DNA from: Euleptes europaea
Lineage: Eukaryota > Chordata > Lepidosauria > Squamata > Sphaerodactylidae
Assembly (NCBI RefSeq): GCF_029931775.1
Contig: NC_079321.1
Coordinates: forward strand, 78,255,524 to 78,319,523
Direction of reading: 5' to 3'
Length of the DNA: 64,000 bases
Shown here: positions 35,713-45,720 of the stretch, one piece after another
How the letters are laid out: each line of letters begins with the position of its first letter
Position numbering within the stretch: the stretch's first letter is position 1
Program-made: the position numbers and the translations under genes
Notes under the pieces: generated by a model
Seen by the model: the letters and a program-made list of their open reading frames with translations, nothing else
The model's database searches: none
Told to the model about the DNA's origin: nothing

Positions 35713-36113
35713 TTCTTGAAAGACTAAACATGCTTCTCCATGAAGGACATGCAACTGTGTGTTAAATACATTGCCTGGAAAATAATAGCAACTCAACTGA
35801 CAGAAAATCACTCCAGCAGACCTAATATGTTGCCCTGTCACAGGATTTCCCCACCAAATTACTTTCTCTGACATCAGAGGGCAGGGCCATGAGTACGTTT
35901 TCAGGGATGTTTATATGTTTATTAGAGGGAACCAGAAAATGGCTACAACTCTACAGGCCCATTTTTCTGTGTGAACAGCTGGGCCTTTTTGTTTTGAATC
36001 TTGCCTTGCAAGATTACAGTTTGTTTTTGGAACTGCTGAGACAAAACAGAGAAAGTGAAGCTGTGCTCACAATCCCAGGTAGGGACTGATTGCACCTTGC
36101 GTATTGATTAGAT
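35713..36113. other. No feature recognised
   Basis: Ordinary sequence between the SINE and a CR1 3' end. Confidence 0.4.
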
Positions 36114-36193
36114 TTCATAGAATGATACAAGTTGGAAGGGTCCATACTGGCCATCTAGCCCAACCCCCTGCTCAATGCAGGATCAGCTTAGAG

Positions 36194-37534
36194 CAGTGAT
36201 GGCGAACCTTTTAGAGACCGAGTGCCCAAACTGCAACCCAAAACCCACTTATTTATCGCCAAGTGCCAATACGGCAATTTAACCTGAATACTGAGGGTTT
36301 AGTTTAGAAAAAACAACTCATACATTCACATATTTTGCGTTAAAAGACAAACACAATAACAGAGCTTTCAATGATACAAACAACTTTTTATTGAAAGGTA
36401 AAAGTTTGCATTTGGCATGCATCTCTCCAGGACTCGTCCTCTGCTCAGCCACCGGACATTATTGTACATAAGCAAACAATTATAGTGCCTGAACCTCCTC
36501 AAGAAGTGCTTGAAACTGTCGACAATTCAGAGCACAAGCCATGATGTAATTCACCATTTTTGTGACATCTTTGAGGACATCGTCAAATTTTTTGAACAAC
36601 TGATGTGATTTTTGCTGTTGTATGCATGCTGATAATTTGTCTACCCTTGGCTCATACTTTGTAAGTTTGAGAGCAACACATGCAGCACTCAGGTCATCTG
36701 TTAGCCTGTTTCTGGTGTCAGATTTGATATAATTCAAAGCTGAAAACAGCTGCTCACAAGCATAAGATGATCCAAACAAACTAAGGAAAGCAATCCCAAG
36801 TGCTTTCATTGACTTAAAATTATTTGGCAGAGAATTCCACACTTAAAGGATTTCATTTTCAGAACTAACTGTGCTGTCCTTTGGCAAGTCATAGAATTTA
36901 TTTTTCCAGATAGTGCTTTCTTGAAATTCTATTAGCTCCATTTCCAGATTTTCTAAATCTAACCAGCGTAGGCAGGAAAGATCAAGTTCTTCAAATTTGG
37001 CTTTATCTGGGGAAGTAAGAAAACACAGGGTTGTCTCCATCTTACCGAACTGTAAAAATCTGTTACTAAAATTCACCTTTGCAGCTGCTACAATGCTAGA
37101 AAATTCCTTGTAGATTTCCTGATGGCTTGTAGGATTGTCTGCAAATGTTGTAGAATTTTCTAAATGCTTTTTTAGACAGGCGGGGCCCCAGACAAACTGA
37201 AGATGGGCGGGGCCCCCGACAAACAGCTGAGCTGCCCCACAGCTCAGCTGAGAGGGGGGGCGTGGCAAGGTGCTCAGCCACAGCCTCCCCGGTCCAAACT
37301 GAAGACAGGCGGTGCCCCCAACAAACAGCTGAGCTGCAGTTTAGCTGAGATGGAGGGGCTTGCCCTGGGTGCAAAGAGAGGGAGGGTGCCAGCGCAGGCT
37401 TGGGGAACATGGGCTTGGGGAGAAGGAGCACCGCCCTCATCATGGCAACACGGCACAGCCCTAGGCAGACGCGACAGGTCCGCGCGTGCCCACAGAGAGG
37501 CTGTGGCACGCGTGCCATAGGTTCACCAACATGG
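36194..37534 (-). mobile_element. hAT DNA transposon, internally deleted
   Basis: Starts CAGTGATGGCGAACC and ends in an imperfect inverted form. Perfect 8-base duplications GCTTAGAG lie at 36186-36193 and 37535-37542. It retains the C-terminal part of a transposase on the minus strand and a GC-rich segment (37180-37500) with a local duplication of CAAACAGCTGAGCTG. The catalytic N-terminal half is absent, so it is non-autonomous. Confidence 0.93.
36480..37268 (-). pseudogene. hAT transposase C-terminal remnant
   Basis: Two minus-strand stretches in the same frame, 37268-36843 and 36842-36480, are separated by a single TAA at 36843-36845. The upstream part (FSNRFLQFGKMETTLCFLTS) and the downstream part (FGSSYACEQLFSALNYIKSD, then RLTDDLSAACVALKLTKYEP) match the hAT C-terminal dimerisation region found in ZBED- and GTF2IRD2-type domesticated transposases. 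About 260 codons remain of a usual 550-650; the zinc finger and DDE core are missing. Confidence 0.85.
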
Positions 37535-37882
37535 GCTTAGAGCATCCCTGACAAGCGTTTGTCCAACCACTGCTTAAAGACTGCCAGTGAGGGGGAATGG
37601 AGCCTTGTTTACTCAGCGTGACGGCTCCTTCTGTTCTGGGTTGAAGGGCATCTTGTCAATCGCGGGTATTACCATCACGTGCCAGGGAGGCAGGACTAAA
37701 AATTTTTTTCTTCAACTTCCTGTCTCCCTGGGCAGGAAACCCAGTTTTCGGACTCGCTGAGCTAAATGAGACAGGTAAGTGCACACAAGCATCCAACAAT
37801 AAAAATGTGCTTATAAAAAACAGAACTGCGAACTCCATGCACAACGGCACATGTAACAAAACAAGGGATAGACCCCCTAGGA

Positions 37883-39199
37883 CAGGTGTGGGGAACCTTT
37901 TTCCTGCCAAGGGCCATTTGTATATTTATAACATTATTCGGGGGCCATACCAGGCATAGATCTCCTGCGGGGGGGAGAGGCTAGGGTTGCCAGGTCTCCA
38001 GCCACCACCTGGAGGTTGGCAACCCTAGCAGAGGCTGTGCAGAGAAGGAAGGGGAGGGACGGAGGGAAAGAAGGAAGGAACGAAAGAGAGGGAAAGAGAG
38101 AGAGAGGGGTTCCCAGCTTCTCCCCCTCACACATATCTGCAAACCTCCCCAGCTTCTTCCCTACCCCCCCACACACACTCATGCAAGCACAATGGGGAGA
38201 AACCTCCGTAGCTTCTCCCCTGCCCCTCCTAGCAAGCAAGCACCTGGCTGCACTAGCAACTGGGAGCAACTGGGAAGTCGCCTCCACAGCTCTCCCCCAC
38301 CCTCAGCAATCAAGGAAGCAAGCAGGGAAGGAAGCAAGCAATTGGGAAGACACCTCCACGGCTTCTCCCCCCCACATACTCATGCAAGCACAATGGGGAG
38401 AAACCTCCGTAGCTTCTCCCCTGCCCCTAGCAAGCAAGCACCAGGCTGCACTAGCAATCGGGCGTGATTGGGAAGTCGCCTCTGCAGCTTCTCTCCCACC
38501 CCCAGCAAGCAGGGAAGCAAACAGGGAAGGAAGCAAGCAAGCACCCAGCTGCACGAGCAGCCAGGTGCAATTGGGAAGTCGCCTCCGCGGCTTCTCTCCC
38601 CCCCCCAGCAAACAAGGAAGCAAGCAAGCACCCAGCTGCACGAGCAGCCGGGCGCAATTGGGAAGTCGCCTCCGCGGCTTCTCTCCCCCCCCCCAGCAAA
38701 CAAGGAAGCAAGCAAGCACCCAGCTGCATGAGCAGCAGGGCACAATTGGGAAGACACCTCCGCGTCTTTTTCCCCTGCCCCCCCAAACAAGCACCCGGCT
38801 GCACGAGCAGCTGGGCGAGATTGGGAAGTCGCCTCCTTGGCTTCCCCCCCCTCCAAGCAAACAAGGAAGCATATTTATTGCCTCAGGGTGGTGGGGCACA
38901 GCCAAAGCCAAGCAAACAAAGTTGGGCTGCCGAGAGAGCCGACCAGGCACATGTGTTCTCTCTCGCAAAAAACAGGAAGCAGGGAGACTTGGGGGAAACG
39001 CCCACACTTTTTGTACGCATGCGGTCCCGCCTTCCAGCGAAGCTGGGAGGAGGGCCTGGCTAGTGATAGCTAGCTCCGTGGAGCTCCCGGCCTCGGCAGG
39101 TGGGCCGTGAAGCTCCTGGCCTTGGCAGGCGGGCCGGGGCTGGACAAAATGATATCGCGGGCTGGATGCAGCCCGCGGGCCGGACGTTCCCCACCCCTG
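37883..39199. mobile_element. Non-autonomous hAT carrying a minisatellite
   Basis: Ends CAGGTGTGGGGAACCTTTTT and ...CGTTCCCCACCCCTG, with perfect 8-base duplications CCCTAGGA at 37875-37882 and 39200-39207. It is the same family as 15050-15475 but in the opposite orientation, and about three times longer because of an internal tandem array. It has inserted into the 3' end of the DIRS element. There is no transposase. Confidence 0.93.
38180..38880. repeat. ~90-bp minisatellite inside hAT
   Basis: Units contain CCAGCTGCACGAGCAGC, AATTGGGAAGTCGCCTCCGC and GGCTTCTCTCCCCC, most regular at about 38540, 38630 and 38717. Open frames on both strands (up to 364 codons, 38016-39110) are translations of this array, not genes. 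Confidence 0.85.
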
Positions 39200-39269
39200 C
39201 CCTAGGAGATGGCGGACATAGGGAGCACTCCAGGTCGCAACTGCATGTCTTGGAAAACTACCCTTTGGA

Positions 39270-42200
39270 TGTAAGCACTTGTCCCAACGACAACCAAAAG
39301 CCACAACAGGAGACTGAGTAGTCCAAAAGAGTTGACCAGAGTAATATGTTCATCCATGGAATTAGAGTAAATAAGGATATCATCGAGATAAACCACCACG
39401 CCCCGATATAATAAATCATGGAGGATCTCGTTAATGAGTTGCATGAAGACCCCCGGGGCCCCTTTTAACCCAAAAGGCATCATCAGAAATTCATACATTC
39501 CGAAGCAGCTAGAGAAGGCTGTGAGGGGTTCATCCCCGTCACGAATCCGGACCTGGTAATAAGCTTCAACCAAGTCCAGTTTGGTGAAAGTGCGCCCCTC
39601 CCAAGATGTCCGAGATCAGCGGAATGGGGCAGGCATTGGCTTGGGTGACTGCATTGAGTTTTCGAAAGTCAATGCACAAGCGCAAGTCACCTGTCTTTTT
39701 ACGGACGAAGAAAGCAGGGGCTGAGTTGGGAGCGGTTGACGGCCGAATGAACCCCCGAGCAAGATTTTTGTCTAAAAAGTCTCGCAGCACGGTGCGTTCG
39801 GAAACGCTCATAGGGTAAATCTTGCTTTTAGTCAGTTTGCAGTCTCCCACCACTTCAATTGCACAGTCCGTAGTACGGTGGGGAGTAATGCATTGCATTC
39901 TTTTACATCAAAAACATCCTCAAAGTCTCAGTATGCCTCGGGTAATTGGGTCGACGGTTGAGTATCGGAGGTTAAGGCTGGGGCGGGTGGAGGAGCAACC
40001 GAGACCTCGTGTCGATGTTGGTCACACTTAGGGTTGGGAAAGGCAATAGTGTCAGCCTCCCAGTCTATGAAAGGACTGTGCCCTTTGAGCCAGTTAATTC
40101 CCAAAATGACTTCGTAATGGACTGGAGCAATGGTAAGGTCTATTTGCTCCCAATGGGAACCGGTGCCCATCGCCACTCCCCGTGTGCGACGGTCGACTGG
40201 CCCCCCTTTAAAGTGGCTACTGTCCATTTGGGCGAATTGGACGGGAGCCAGAAGGCTTTCGGATTCGACTTGTAGAGCTGCAAACGTGGCCTCATTGATT
40301 AAAGAGCGCCCGCAACCGGAATCTATGAGTGCTTTGACATGTAACCGGGGGCCCTTTTTATAGTGTTGTAACACTACGTCCACATAGACAGTATTTTCGA
40401 CTTCACTCACTATGACAGGAGCCTTGGGTTTTGCAGGGGTTTCCGCAGGGGTCTGTGGGGACGCTCCACTCACCACAGACCGTGTCCCTTTTTTGACAGG
40501 TGAAGAGGAGATTCCAGATTTAGAGCTGGGGAATTCCATTGATCTTCGTCGGAAGAAGGAGAGCTGTCCCCCACTGGGGCACTTGTAATCTGAGACCCTA
40601 CGGGGTCGATGGGTGCAGGGAGACTAAACGATTCCCCGATGTGAAGTGCAGAGGGTGTGGGTCGTCCCGGCGCTGAGCTGCGGGTGGCTGCCGTGCCTCT
40701 GCGTTGAGGTCACCCTCGAACTCGAGGCGGTACGCCCGATCGAGTGGGCTCTGGACGTTGAGGGCAAGCCGCTGCAAAGTGGCCCATAACACCGCAAACG
40801 AGACAGGCTCCTTTCTGGAATCGGGTCTCGCGATCCAGAGGGAGTCGGGTTGGTCTCTAGGGGTTGGGAATCGAAGGTTTGGGGGGAGGTTTTTGACTGC
40901 CCCTCTCTTTGGCCCGATTTCGAACCAGGGAAACGAACTGTCGGCGACTTTCTACTTTGGCCAGTAGAATCCAATCCTCCAGGGTATCGGGGTCGCCTCG
41001 CATATAAGACCAGTTTAAAATGTCCGGGTGCAAAGCTTCTCGGAAGTAGTAGATAAGAGTAGCTTCAGGCCAGTCCACTACTTTACTCGCGAGTCGTTGG
41101 AATTCATCTGTGAATTCCCGAACCGGAGAGGAGCCTTGCCTGAGTTGCAAAAGTTCCGCTTTGGCTCTCTCTCCCATGAAGGGATCCTCAAAGCGCCTTC
41201 TCAAGGCAAACATGAAATTGTTGAGGGAGCGAATGGAGCGGGATCGTGTATCGAACTGGAGAATCATCCAATCGGCCGCTTTTTCTGTTAGCAGGGAGGC
41301 AACGAAACGAACGCTTCGGTAGGGAAGAATTGTCTTTGCTCCCTCATATAACTATCCACATGATGTAAAAAACGGGGCAAAGTTTCAACTGAGCAGTCAT
41401 AAGTAATCTTCAACTTTGGTTGCCTCCATGGTATTGGGGGTGCAGGCGGGTATCCAGGGACTGGGGCTCCCGGTAACCCCGGCGCGCCTGGTAGTACCGG
41501 TAAGGCAGGTGCAACAGGCACTCCTCCGGGGACTATGGGTCCTCCGCCAGGAGCAACGGGACCCCCGCCAGGTTGTTGCGGTGGTTGTTGCGGTGGTTGC
41601 TGTGGTGGCTGCTGCGGTGTTACGGGAGCTGGGGCAACGGGCGCAGTTTGGGCCCGTTGTAACTGGTCGTTGTCTCTGAGTACCAGGGTCAGTTGGTTCT
41701 GTAAGCGCGCCACCTGCTCCATAAGGTCCAGATTTTGGTTTCGCAGCAAAAACACCTCGTCGCCGGTGCCGCCAGCCCGGCGGGACTGGCTGACCTGTAA
41801 ATTAGTGGCCCAGAGAGACTCCCCACCGTATAGGTCCTCCTCATCGGAATCATCTGGTATCTCGGGCAAAGTTCCCGCCAACCTGCAGGAGCATTGAACG
41901 CTATGCAAAGGGACGAAAGACGGGGAGAACGTGGGTAGCTCATAACCCCTGGGTTGTCAGGGGCGTGCGCTGCCCCGCGCCCATTCGGCAGTTAAGCGTT
42001 CCCTCTGCTCCTGTTCAGCCCGAGCTTTCGCCGCAGCGTCAGCCGCTGCTCGGCCTGCTCCTCCGCTCTTTTGTGCTCGGTCAGGGCCTGGTCAGCTTCT
42101 AACTGGGTGGTCAGTGCTGTGGTAACGAGTGGAAGGGCCTCCTGTTCCAAAGTGTATAGGAGTTCAGCGGGATCTGTCAGATCTAACATCGGCTGAATCT

Positions 42201-43244
42201 GTACCGCCAAGGCCGCCGCATCAGCACCGAAGTCGGTGGTCAGGAGTTGCATGATCTCAGCCACAGAAATAGTGGCCGCAGTATGGCCCTGAAAAAGGGC
42301 AGCCACCCGTGTGGCCACCGCTTGCGCCTCTGCTTGGCAGAGGTCGGGGGCTGGTGTGACCGGGGTCGCCATGTCTGAAGACCTGGCAGGACGGGTCAGG
42401 ACCGCAGTTAGAGTCTGCGTTTCACTGGCAGTTAGTCCAGCCAACAGGCTAGTCAACAATTGTAAATCCTCTGCCGCCAATCGAGCATCTTCCAGCAACC
42501 AGTCAAGGGTGTGGAGGTCTTGGCAGGCGCTGGTATCTGCGATGTCAGACATCCAGGGGACCGTCGCGGCTAGAGAACGCCACTGAGCACGAACAAGTCC
42601 AGTCAGGCGATCAACTTCCGCATCAGTTCGATGTAGCTCAGCTATAACGTCCCATACGAGCTCGGGGTCATCAGCCGCTGATCCTAAAGGAAGGGACCAA
42701 GGATGGAAACCTTCCAGGGCTCCTAGTAGGAACCCACCACCCGGGGAGCAGATCTGCTCTCACCCGGGTCCGGGCGAACCACGCGGGGCTCCAGCCACGG
42801 GTAGGTCACTCGGAGAGCACCGGCCTAGCTCTGATCTGAGTGGCAGGCGAACCCTCCGGGGCTCTAGCCTGACAGATAAGAGGTGTGATTGCTGTCTTAA
42901 TGTAAGCACTTGTCCCAACGACAACCAAAAGCCACAACAGGAGACTGAGTAGTCCAAAAGAGTTGGTTTAATGGTATCACAGGCAAGCAGAGCTTAGAAG
43001 TCCAAAGATAGCAATGGGGGCAAATGGCGTGCACTTGATAATATAAGAACATTGAAAAAAGCGTTCAGCAATACAGTCTCATGAGATTACTTCAAACAGT
43101 CTAGAGGCATCCCAGCTCCCACGGGCACTAGCTAGCTTCAAAGGGAGCAGGAATGCAGTTTAGGGAAAACAGTCCTTGAACAATCTGTGGAGGAAAGTCT
43201 GTGAGATAACGAAACTATCTGAGACTCAGTGAGTAGGCCTGACA
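39270..43244 (-). mobile_element. Ty3/Gypsy fossil (element D)
   Basis: Minus-strand LTR element inserted in the DIRS copy. Both borders carry the 5-base duplication TTGGA (39265-39269 and 43245-43249). Parts: 5' LTR 42901-43244; gag about 40620-42550, with a coiled N-terminal part, glutamine/proline-rich middle and capsid-like LPRFLHHVDSYMREQ; protease about 39930-40540 (HVKALIDSGCGRSLIN); reverse transcriptase about 39330-39900 ([31 protein letters not shown]). The left end begins with the same sequence as the LTR (TGTAAGCACTTGTCCCAACG). RNase H and integrase are not seen. It is broken, but the shared terminal sequence is nearly identical, so it is fairly young. Confidence 0.9.
42901..43244 (-). 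repeat. 5' LTR of Gypsy element D
   Basis: 344 bases, running TGTCAGGCC...GTGCTTACA on the minus strand. The gag-side leader adjoins it at 42900 and the target duplication TTGGA lies directly outside. Confidence 0.85.
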
Positions 43245-43313
43245 TTGGAAAGCTCCCGGCCTTTAGTCACATATCACCTGGAATAGATCGTATCTTGGAT
43301 CTAAATGGGTGGG

Positions 43314-43407
43314 CAAGATGCCCTTCAACCCAGAACAGAAGGAGCCGTCATGGTGAGTAAACAAGGCTCCGTTCTCGGTTCTGGGTGGAAGGGCATCTTG
43401 TCAATCG
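43314..43407. other. DIRS internal complementary region (ICR)
   Basis: The left half (43314-43370) is the reverse complement of the element's outer end at 37599-37655, differing at about 2 of 57 positions. The right half (43371-43407) is the reverse complement of the other outer end at 47929-47965, differing at about 1 of 37. In the accepted DIRS model this region templates circularisation of the cDNA ends. It follows the recombinase gene, as the family requires. Confidence 0.88.
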
Positions 43408-45397
43408 CGGGATATCCAAGAGCTGGCATACTGGGTGGGAATTAGGACTGATCCAAGATTTTCTGCAGAACCCTTCTACCAAAGGCTGCGTCAGCAGAGG
43501 CCATGGAGTCAATTTTATAATGTTTGATAAATGTAGAGGCCGTAGACCAAGTGGCTGCCCTACATATCTCGTCCTGTGAGGCTTGCCTATCGAAGGCTGC
43601 AGATGTAGCTGCGCTGTGCACCGAGTGTGCAGTGATGCCGGCAGGTGGTGAGATCTTGCTGGCCTTGTATGTCTCAGTAATGCAAAGTCTAACCGAAGAG
43701 CTTATAGCAGAACTAGACATTTTCCCACCCTTAGATAGATTGGTCAAGGAAATGAAAAGCGCATCTGATTTTCTAATGGGAGCAGTGCGTTTTAGGTACA
43801 CTCTTAACCTTGTCAAATCTAGATTGTGCCACTCTTTTTCTTTGGGATGGACTGGATTGGGGCAGAAAGAAGGTAGGTGGATTTCTTGCGATCGGTGAAA
43901 AATGGAATTAACTTTGGGAATGAAAGTGGGGTCCGGTCTAAGCACCACCTTGTCTCTGTGGAAGATACAGAGGCCCTCCCTTGTAAAAAGTGCCCTCAGC
44001 TCAGAGACTCGGCGGGCAGAGGTCACCGCCGTGAGGAAAATGGTCTTCATCCTCAGCATCTTTAAGGGAATTTCCCTAATTGGTTCGAATGGAGGGCACG
44101 TCAAGGCCTTGAGGACCACATTGAGGTGCCAGGTAGGGAAACGGTGGACTACTGGTGGCTTGGTTTGAACCACTCCCTTCAGGAAGGTTATAATGTGTGG
44201 GTGTTGGATAATGGCAGGCCATCGTAGGAGACCAACACAGTGGACATGGCTGCCACCTGTCTGCATAGGGTGGAGGCTTTAAGCCCTAGTTCCACACCTT
44301 TGTGAAGAAACTCCAGGACCATGGGTAGCCCTGGAGATAGAGGGTCAATGTTCTTGCGCCTACACCACAGTACGAAGGCCCTTCATGAGGTGTTATAAAT
44401 CCTTCTAGTAGAAGGCTTCCTGGCCTCTATCATGGTGTCTACCACTGCTGGGTGTCTACCACTACTGGGTGTAACCCTCTTCTAGAAGGGACCTCCTCTC
44501 AATTTCCACGCGGTTAAGCGCAGCCATTGAGGGTCTGGGTGAAACAGGGGCCCCTGATGGAATAAGTCTGGGACTGCTGGAAGTTCCCAAGGTGTCTGAA
44601 CCGATAGTTCCCTTGGTTCAAGGTGTCTGAACCAAGGTCTCTTCGGCCATAGAGGAGCAATGAGGATGACATTTGCCCCCTCCTTCCTGATCTTCCGTAA
44701 CATCTTCAGAAGGAGGGGATAGGAGGGAACGCGAATAGAAGTTCCTTCGGCCAAGGAGACGTGCGGACGTCGATGCCCTCCGCCCCCGGGTGGAAATAGC
44801 GTATGAGGAATCTGGGTAGAAGGTGGTTGTCTGCCGAAGCAAAAAGATCCACCGTGGGCTTGCCGAACCTCTCCGTGATCTGACTGAAGACAGAACTGTT
44901 GAGGGACCACTCGCCCTCGTCCAGTACCTGCCGACTCAACCAGTCCGCTTGAAGGTTGAGGATCCCTCTGACGTGCTCTGTGGAGAGAGATAGCAGGTTT
45001 GATTCGGCCCAGTTTAGAATGATCTCTGCTTCCTGATGGAGTCTGGAAGACCTTGACCCCCCCTGCTTGTTGAGGTAGGCTTTGGCCGATATGTTGTGAA
45101 GACGCGAGGGGCAGAGCCCAGTCCAAAGGGGAGTGCCCTGAATTGATAGTGTGTCCTGTTGTAGCAGAACCTGAGGAACCGTCAGTGTGATTGGTGTATA
45201 GGGATGTGGAGGTAGGCCTCCTTCAGGTCCAGGGAAGTTAGAAATTGGTCTAACTGTAGGGCTTCTAGAATGGAGCGGAGAGATTCCATGTGGAATTTCC
45301 TGTATCGGACTCTCCTGTTCAAGTGCTTCAGGTCTAAGATAGCTCTCCAGTCCCATTTTTCTTGGGGACTGTAAAGAAAATTGAATAAACCCCAATG

Positions 45398-45720
45398 TGT
45401 GAGCTCCAAGCTGGGAGCGCAGCTGGAGTCAAGGTCGAGTAGCTCAGCAGTTTGTTATGACGGCCTTCGCCCCGGCCGATAGCTGTAATCTATCATGGGA
45501 ACCAGAGTCAGCCTGGTATCTAACGGTGCCTTTTTGATGTATAATTGCGCTCTTCTGATGTATATGTTTCAACCTGCCCGCCTTTCCCCACTTGAGTCCT
45601 CGTCCCTTTTCCTGTAAGTTGCTGCCTTTCACCTTATGCTTCCCAAATAAATGGCTTCTTAGACAACTCTGTTTGGATGTTCTGTTGTTTGGGATTTGAC
45701 AGGTGGACTCAGACCTTACA
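45398..45720 (+). mobile_element. Solo Gypsy LTR inside DIRS
   Basis: 323 bases, TGTGAGCTCC...GACCTTACA, with an AATAAA signal (CCCAAATAAATGG at about 45645). It interrupts the DIRS reverse-transcriptase region. Flanks CAATG and CACTG agree at 4 of 5 bases, fitting a decayed 5-base target duplication. It is the same family as the LTR of element B. Confidence 0.85.

Noticed and set aside
38016-39304. 364- and 333-codon open frames on opposite strands
   Set aside because: Both translate the minisatellite inside the hAT element at 37883-39199 and its flank; no domain or splice context.
41416-41897. Plus-strand open frames rich in glycine, valine and cysteine
   Set aside because: Antisense translation of the glutamine/proline-rich gag of Gypsy element D.
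37599-43411. Two separate DIRS copies standing side by side
   Set aside because: The junction at 43370/43371 has the two-part structure of an ICR and mirrors both outer ends, and the CR1 flanks resume cleanly only at 47966, so one element is the simpler reading.
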